NCBI GenBank assembly: GCA_017307285.1
Contig: JAFKFI010000054.1
Span: 1 to 64,000, forward strand
Origin: Alphaproteobacteria bacterium
GTDB taxonomy: Bacteria; Pseudomonadota; Alphaproteobacteria; Acetobacterales; Acetobacteraceae
Reading direction: 5' to 3'
DNA: 64,000 bases
Under the pieces are notes generated by a model, which ran no database searches, was not told the origin of the DNA, and was given only the letters and a program-made list of their open reading frames with translations. A program made the translations under genes and the position numbers. Within the stretch, counting starts at the first letter, position 1. Every line of letters starts with the position of its first letter. Shown in pieces: positions 60,014-64,000 of this stretch.

Positions 60014-60970
60014 GTGGCTGAGGTTCATACCCTCCTACTTGCTCATGGGAAGGACGCTGCCCTTAGGGCTGACGTCGATCGAGCTGTGGTTGAAGCAGCG
60101 GCTGGCTATCTCAGCTCTGAAGACACTGATATTGGCTACTTGTTCAGCGGATGGGCCCAGGCAGCTTTACCGCATCGCCGCCTTGCGGATGATGCAGCCT
60201 GGCAAGTAACAACAGACCGCGTGACCCTGATCATTCAGCCTGGCCTCCGTCCCGCGCCGAATGGTATTCCGATGTCTGTGGGGGTTCCGTATGGCTCACG
60301 AGCTCGTCTTATCCTCCTGTACCTACAGACCGAAGCAGTCAGGACGAACTGCAGGGAGGTCGAGCTGGGTCGATCTTTGCACGCTTGGCTACGTAGGCTT
60401 GAAATTCCTATTGGCGGGAAGCAGATGGCTTCCGTCCGCGACCAAGCCGAACGGATATCAAGGTGCCGCCTTTCTTTCCAAATCAAGCAGGGATCACGAA
60501 CGGGTTTAGTAAATCAGCACATCTTAGACACGAGCATGTTTATTGAAGATGATCATATCCAGGGGGGACTTTTTGTCGAAAAGGCAAGCCTCTCACAGTC
60601 ATTTTTCGACGAGTTGAAAAGGCACCCCGTGCCAGTCGAAGAGGCGGCTGTAAGGCAAATCGCAAATAACTCCCTCGCCTTGGACGTTTATTGCTGGCTG
60701 GCTTACCGTCTCCATAGTCTCGACACTCCAATTACCGTCTCTTGGAAAGCGCTACATGGTCAGTTCGGCCGATCCGTGGCCCGGCTAGACCACTTCAAAG
60801 ACCACTTTAGGACTGTGCTTGCCCTCGCGATGAGTGTTTACCCAGAAGCTGGCGTCGAGGAAGCCCCGTCGGGAGTTGGCCTAGTGCTCAAGCCCTCTAA
60901 GCCCCCTGTTGCGCCAAGATCGGGGGGAGGTACCCGCGGGCGTTTGAGCTTGGCCACGATATCCCGATAA
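60014..60970 (+). CDS. repA: Plasmid replication initiator RepA
   Basis: 318 residues, GTG start at 60014. It matches the plasmid RepA family common in Acetobacteraceae and Methylobacterium: YLFSGWAQAALPHRRLADD, RVTLIIQPGLRPAPNGIPMSVGVPYGSRARLILLYLQTEA, REVELGRSLHAWLRRLEIPIGGKQM, RDQAERISRCRLSF and, near the C-terminus, LALDVYCWLAYRLHSL with a winged-helix character. It binds the iterons to open the origin. The 3' end of the gene overlaps the first downstream iteron. Confidence 0.9.
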   Translation: MAEVHTLLLAHGKDAALRADVDRAVVEAAAGYLSSEDTDIGYLFSGWAQAALPHRRLADDAAWQVTTDRVTLIIQPGLRPAPNGIPMSVGVPYGSRARLILLYLQTEAVRTNCREVELGRSLHAWLRRLEIPIGGKQMASVRDQAERISRCRLSFQIKQGSRTGLVNQHILDTSMFIEDDHIQGGLFVEKASLSQSFFDELKRHPVPVEEAAVRQIANNSLALDVYCWLAYRLHSLDTPITVSWKALHGQFGRSVARLDHFKDHFRTVLALAMSVYPEAGVEEAPSGVGLVLKPSKPPVAPRSGGGTRGRLSLATISR

Positions 60971-61085
60971 AGATCAGCCATCCCGACAAAGATCAGCTTT
61001 TCCCAAGCCCCTGAGGTTGCGGACTTCCGACAAAGATCAGCTCGCTCAGAGGAGTCATCGGGATCCGGGATCCCGATGAATATCA
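60962..61085. repeat. Inverted iterons downstream of repA
   Basis: Four copies of the iteron in opposite orientation follow repA: TCCCGATAAAGATCA (60962-60976), TCCCGACAAAGATCA (60981-60995), TTCCGACAAAGATCA (61025-61039) and the weaker TCCCGATGAATATCA (61071-61085). Start-to-start spacings are 19, 44 and 46. Together with the upstream set they bracket repA symmetrically and may serve copy-number control by handcuffing. Confidence 0.85.
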
Positions 61086-61210
61086 GCCGGCACCAACTCC
61101 CACAGGCCCACAGGTAATTGGGATAGGGCTGAGCTTGACCGACTCCTCGGGAACCATCGTGGAGTTTTCGGACCCCTCTCTTCATCAACTATCCCATGGA
61201 CACTCGGTAC

Positions 61211-61237
61211 GTCCTGTACGGACAGGACAGACAGGAC
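61211..61237. repeat. GTCCTGT/ACAGGAC inverted and direct repeat
   Basis: GTCCTGT (61211-61217), ACGG, ACAGGAC (61222-61228), then ACAGGAC again (61231-61237). It uses the same word as the repeats upstream of parA, so that word frames the par/rep core on both sides. The stretch 61086-61432 around it has no gene. Confidence 0.6.
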
Positions 61238-61432
61238 ATTGTCACGTTCCTACGATGCACCCCTCTGAACCGGCCAGGCGGCTTGCCGCTTCCCACCCAA
61301 AGAGGCTGCTCGAACGGCACTTGATCTGGTGCCGAACCGTGGCGGTATGGAACCGTGAGACCCTCAGAATGGTTGCCGCAACCGTTCGGACCTCGAGCTG
61401 GTGATTTAAGAACTTCAACGGCCCGTCTCCGT

Positions 61433-61801
61433 TCATGCTGGTTCATTCGGACCGCCTGCGTCGTAAGATTCCGCTAGCAAGTCCTGATAAAATTCCAGCA
61501 ATCCGGCAAGGTGGCCCAACAACTCGGTTGGAACTGCGGTGCGCTCGAGCGCACCGGTGACGATAGCATGTGCCAATGCGGGCTCAAGACCGTTGCTTGC
61601 GTAACGGAGGTACAAATCGCGTGCAGCTCCCTGGTGGAACTTGTGGATCAGGTCCTGGAGCGTAAAGCTGTCATGTTCACCCCGTTCCCATTGCTTGAAC
61701 GCGCCCGCCAACGGCAGCAGCGCACGATGCAGCTCTGCTTCATGGGCCGCACCGGCGTATTCGCGTATCAGGCGCTTTGTTCGCTTCGATATCTCGGCCA
61801 T
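61433..61801 (-). CDS. Conserved-looking hypothetical helical protein
   Basis: 122 residues, not assigned to a named family. It is all-helical and soluble: MAEISKRTKRLIREYAGAAHEAELHRALL, then FTLQDLIHKFHQGAARDLYLRYA and LLGHLAGLLEFYQDLLAES. Composition is typical of a real protein and unlike the antisense frames. I recall similar small proteins next to toxin-antitoxin genes, but no partner is adjacent here. Start ATG 61801. Confidence 0.6.
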   Translation of the reverse strand: MAEISKRTKRLIREYAGAAHEAELHRALLPLAGAFKQWERGEHDSFTLQDLIHKFHQGAARDLYLRYASNGLEPALAHAIVTGALERTAVPTELLGHLAGLLEFYQDLLAESYDAGGPNEPA

Positions 61802-62712
61802 GACCTGCCACTCCGCATGCGTGATCGTTCACGATGGAGCACCTGTCAAAAACGCGCGGGCCCAGTGTTCGCAAACGGCGACGGCCAACGCAGTGGGTGA
61901 GCCTATCGCAGGTCGTCAAATCCTCAAATCCAGCACAGGCAATGGAACCGCGATCGACGATATCCAGCGCCGGGTCGGTTTGACCGGCCTGATGCCCAGT
62001 TCGGCAACCATCCCTTGTGTCTCCGGGGGCACGCGCTGAGCGGCGTCGATCCTCGCGGGCCCAGTCGGGGCAAGTTCAGGATACCGATCGCCCGGCCTAC
62101 CCGCGCCCGAGCGCGGGATCCGCGAGGGGCTTGGCGACGGCGAATATGCGGGGCACGCCCGCGTCAACGTCGCGCCCCGCCGCTGCAGCGTCACCAATGC
62201 GAGGGCACCACCTCGCAGCGCGATGGTCTGAACCGCAGCCGGCGTGATTACTGGCACGGACGGTGCGTCATGGGTGACGGATGGCGCTCTCAAACGGGAT
62301 CGTGCGCGTCGATCCGGCTTCGCACGCGATCCGCAGCGTCCACTCCCCGCTAACCTGACCGGGATCAGTCTCGATACCGCAACGTTCGCTCACGCAGGCA
62401 CGCTCTGGTGCGCGTCTGCGACGCGCCGCGCGGCCACGCCGTCCTCCCGTCCTCTCGCCGCACTCTCCGGCGCCATTCGCAAGAAGGGCCGAGACACTGG
62501 CGGGGAGGGCAGAAGGGAAGGGCAGGGAGAAGCCGCTACCGCTTGCGCTGGACGCGCCGCAAGGGACGCCGCTGCACGCCCGCCGCCGGAAGCCCGGCGG
62601 CGCCCTTGCCCCGCGTCCGCTTCGCGGTCGCCGGGTCGCATGGGAGCGAGGTGAGGAGGATGGCGAAGGGCCAGGCCACGCATTCGCTCCACGCGATCAG
62701 GAGCACCGTGTC
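61802..62712. other. About 900 bp without a supported gene
   Basis: Several overlapping open frames occur, all Arg/Pro/Ala-rich and without family features. The last 50 bases hold AGGAG for the next gene. No repeats or hairpins with T tracts were noticed. Confidence 0.4.
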
Positions 62713-63651
62713 ATGGCCGGTCAGGATACCGAGCTCGATGAATTCCGGAGTAGGGTCAGCTGCGCGGCGCTCCTCGAGGGGTGGCCTCTGGCGTGGCGGC
62801 TGGACCGCGGGGGCAGCACCCGCCGCGCGCTGAAATACCGCCGCGGCGAGGGCGAGATCGTCATCGTCAACCACGACGGCCGCGGCTGGTGGGATCCGCA
62901 TAGCTCGGCGAAGGGCGACGTGTTCGATCTGGTGCAGCATCTCGATCCCAACCTCAATTTCGGCCAGGTCCGCCAAGTCCTCCGGCGGTTCGTGGGAATC
63001 GCCCCCACCTTCCAGGCGGCCCTGCGCGTGGATCGGCGCACCGGTCCCGACCGGCCGCTGCCGGCGCGATGGCGCGCGCGACCGCGCCTGCGTCAGGGTT
63101 TTCCGGTCTGGCGCTATCTGACCCAGGAGCGATGCTTGCCGGCGGGCGTCCTCCAGGCGGCCGACGCGGCCGACGTCGTGCGGGAAGGGCCGTATGGCAG
63201 CGCCTGGTTTGCGCACCGGGGCGATACCGGTCAGGTGAGTCATATCGAGATCCGCGGGCCGGATTTCAAAGGATCGCTGCGCGGCGGATGCAAGACGCTG
63301 TTCCGTCTGCCCGGCGCCGGCCAGAACGTGACTCGGATCGTTGTGACCGAGGCGCCGATTGATGCGCTCAGCCTGGCCGCGATCGAGGACATCCGAGCGG
63401 ACACGATCTATGCCGCGACCGGCGGCGGCATGGGGCCGGGCACCGAGCAGGCAATCGAGCGGATGCTTCTCGCCATCGCCGGCCGCTCGGGCGCCACGCT
63501 GGCTAGCGCCACCGACGCCAACGCGGCGGGCGATCGATACGCCGAACGCCACGCCGAACTGGCCATGGCGGCCAGCGTGCCGTTCGCACGGCTTCGGCCC
63601 ACCATCGGCACCGACTGGAACGATGAGCTGAAGCATAGGAGGGCAGCATGA
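62713..63651 (+). CDS. DUF3991/TOPRIM-domain protein
   Basis: 312 residues. The N-terminal zinc-finger-like/DUF3991 part includes RRALKYRRGEGEIVIVNHDGRGWWDPHSSAKGDVFDLVQHL, similar to the nucleotide-binding lobe of mobile-element primases. The TOPRIM domain includes RIVVTEAPIDALSLAAIE (conserved Glu) and later LASATDANAAGDRYAERH (DxD-like). Such proteins are encoded on conjugative plasmids and islands and may act as primase or nuclease components. Start ATG 62713 has AGGAG upstream (62699-62703). Overlaps the next start by 4 bases. Confidence 0.82.
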   Translation: MAGQDTELDEFRSRVSCAALLEGWPLAWRLDRGGSTRRALKYRRGEGEIVIVNHDGRGWWDPHSSAKGDVFDLVQHLDPNLNFGQVRQVLRRFVGIAPTFQAALRVDRRTGPDRPLPARWRARPRLRQGFPVWRYLTQERCLPAGVLQAADAADVVREGPYGSAWFAHRGDTGQVSHIEIRGPDFKGSLRGGCKTLFRLPGAGQNVTRIVVTEAPIDALSLAAIEDIRADTIYAATGGGMGPGTEQAIERMLLAIAGRSGATLASATDANAAGDRYAERHAELAMAASVPFARLRPTIGTDWNDELKHRRAA

Positions 63652-64000
63652 GCCACGAACGCGCCTGGATCCTGCTGCCATCGGGACGGCGTCTCGACTT
63701 GCTCTCCCCTGATCCGCTCGCGTGGACCGACCGTGACCTGGCGATCGGGCTGTCGCGCACGTATCGTTGGGCGGGCTATTCCGCCTGGGATCTGCCGTTG
63801 TCGGTCGCCCAGCACAGCCTCACCGTATTGGCGCTGTGCGAAGCCGCACCGGGGCCACGGTTGACCCCGGCGGAAGCGCTGCGCGAGTTGTTGCACGATG
63901 CCGTGGAGGCCCTGATGGGCGGGTGGGATCCCATCACGCCGCTCAAGCCCCATCTCGGCGACGGCTTCACCCGGCTTGTCGAGCGCCCGCAGGAGGCGGT
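63648..64000 (+). CDS. HD-type phosphohydrolase, N-terminal part, cut by window end
   Basis: At least 117 residues; continues beyond the window. WILLPSGRRLDLLSPDPLAWTD, then DLAIGLSRTYRWAGYSAWDLPLSVAQHSLTVL and LRELLHDAVEALMGG provide the His and His-Asp residues of an HD domain, as in YfbR-like nucleotidases encoded on alphaproteobacterial plasmids. ATG 63648 overlaps the previous stop. Confidence 0.8.
   Translation, partial: MSHERAWILLPSGRRLDLLSPDPLAWTDRDLAIGLSRTYRWAGYSAWDLPLSVAQHSLTVLALCEAAPGPRLTPAEALRELLHDAVEALMGGWDPITPLKPHLGDGFTRLVERPQEA

Noticed and set aside
1..64000. tRNA, rRNA or riboswitch genes
   Set aside because: I looked for rRNA-like conserved stretches and cloverleaf-like ends with CCA and saw none; a covariance-model scan would be needed to exclude small RNAs.

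Overview
The window looks like part of a large, very GC-rich accessory replicon, probably a megaplasmid or a plasmid-derived island, of an alphaproteobacterium. An Acetobacteraceae-like host (the Roseomonas/Acidiphilium kind) is my best guess from the RepA type, the DUF1403 proteins and the DUF3991/TOPRIM and HD proteins near the right end; I could not test this. Codon use is strongly GC-biased except in the par/rep segment (about 58.3-61.1 kb), which is visibly less GC-rich. I saw no rRNA, tRNA or CRISPR array.

Layout. 0-0.5 kb: truncated IS66-type transposase. 0.7-8.7 kb: two-component system followed by a TolC/adaptor/RND tripartite efflux operon. 9.1-9.6 kb: MarR-like regulator. 9.7-28.5 kb: heavy-metal island. 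It holds a CzcBA pair and a CDF exporter with its CsoR/RcnR-type repressor (minus strand), then a CadR-like MerR regulator divergent from a P1B-type ATPase/ZIP/MgtC/zinc-ribbon/CDF operon, then a complete CzcCBA operon ending in a cupredoxin-like lipoprotein. 28.6-32.4 kb: a secreted protein with an HExxH-type motif and a minus-strand flavinylation module (outer-membrane protein, FMN-binding protein, ApbE, small membrane protein). 33.2-35.2 kb: DUF4157 (eCIS-core) protein with a coupled small gene. 36-39.5 kb: copper radical oxidase (galactose/glyoxal oxidase type) next to a multicopper oxidase that carries an extra plastocyanin-like domain; each is broken by one missing base in a G or C run. 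39.5-41 kb: IS21, SAM-domain and aldehyde-dehydrogenase remnants.

41-55.3 kb is a defence/addiction island on the minus strand: a 2114-residue protein with an N-terminal PD-(D/E)XK-like nuclease domain, a helical-repeat middle and a PIN-like domain; a RES-type toxin with its HTH antitoxin; a AAA+ ATPase overlapping a subtilisin-like protease; a DUF1403 protein; and a VapC/ribbon-helix-helix pair. The giant nuclease-repeat-PIN protein is my main candidate for an undescribed system. 55.7-57 kb: tyrosine recombinase. 58-61.2 kb: plasmid core (ParA, a ParB-like partner, RepA) with iterons on both sides of repA and CCTGTCC-type repeats further out. 61.4-64 kb: conserved hypothetical protein, DUF3991/TOPRIM protein and a truncated HD-type phosphohydrolase.

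Two limits apply. At least four otherwise well-conserved genes carry single-base frameshifts, three of them missing one base, so assembly indels are as likely as real decay. Family names come from recognising motifs by eye, not from searches.
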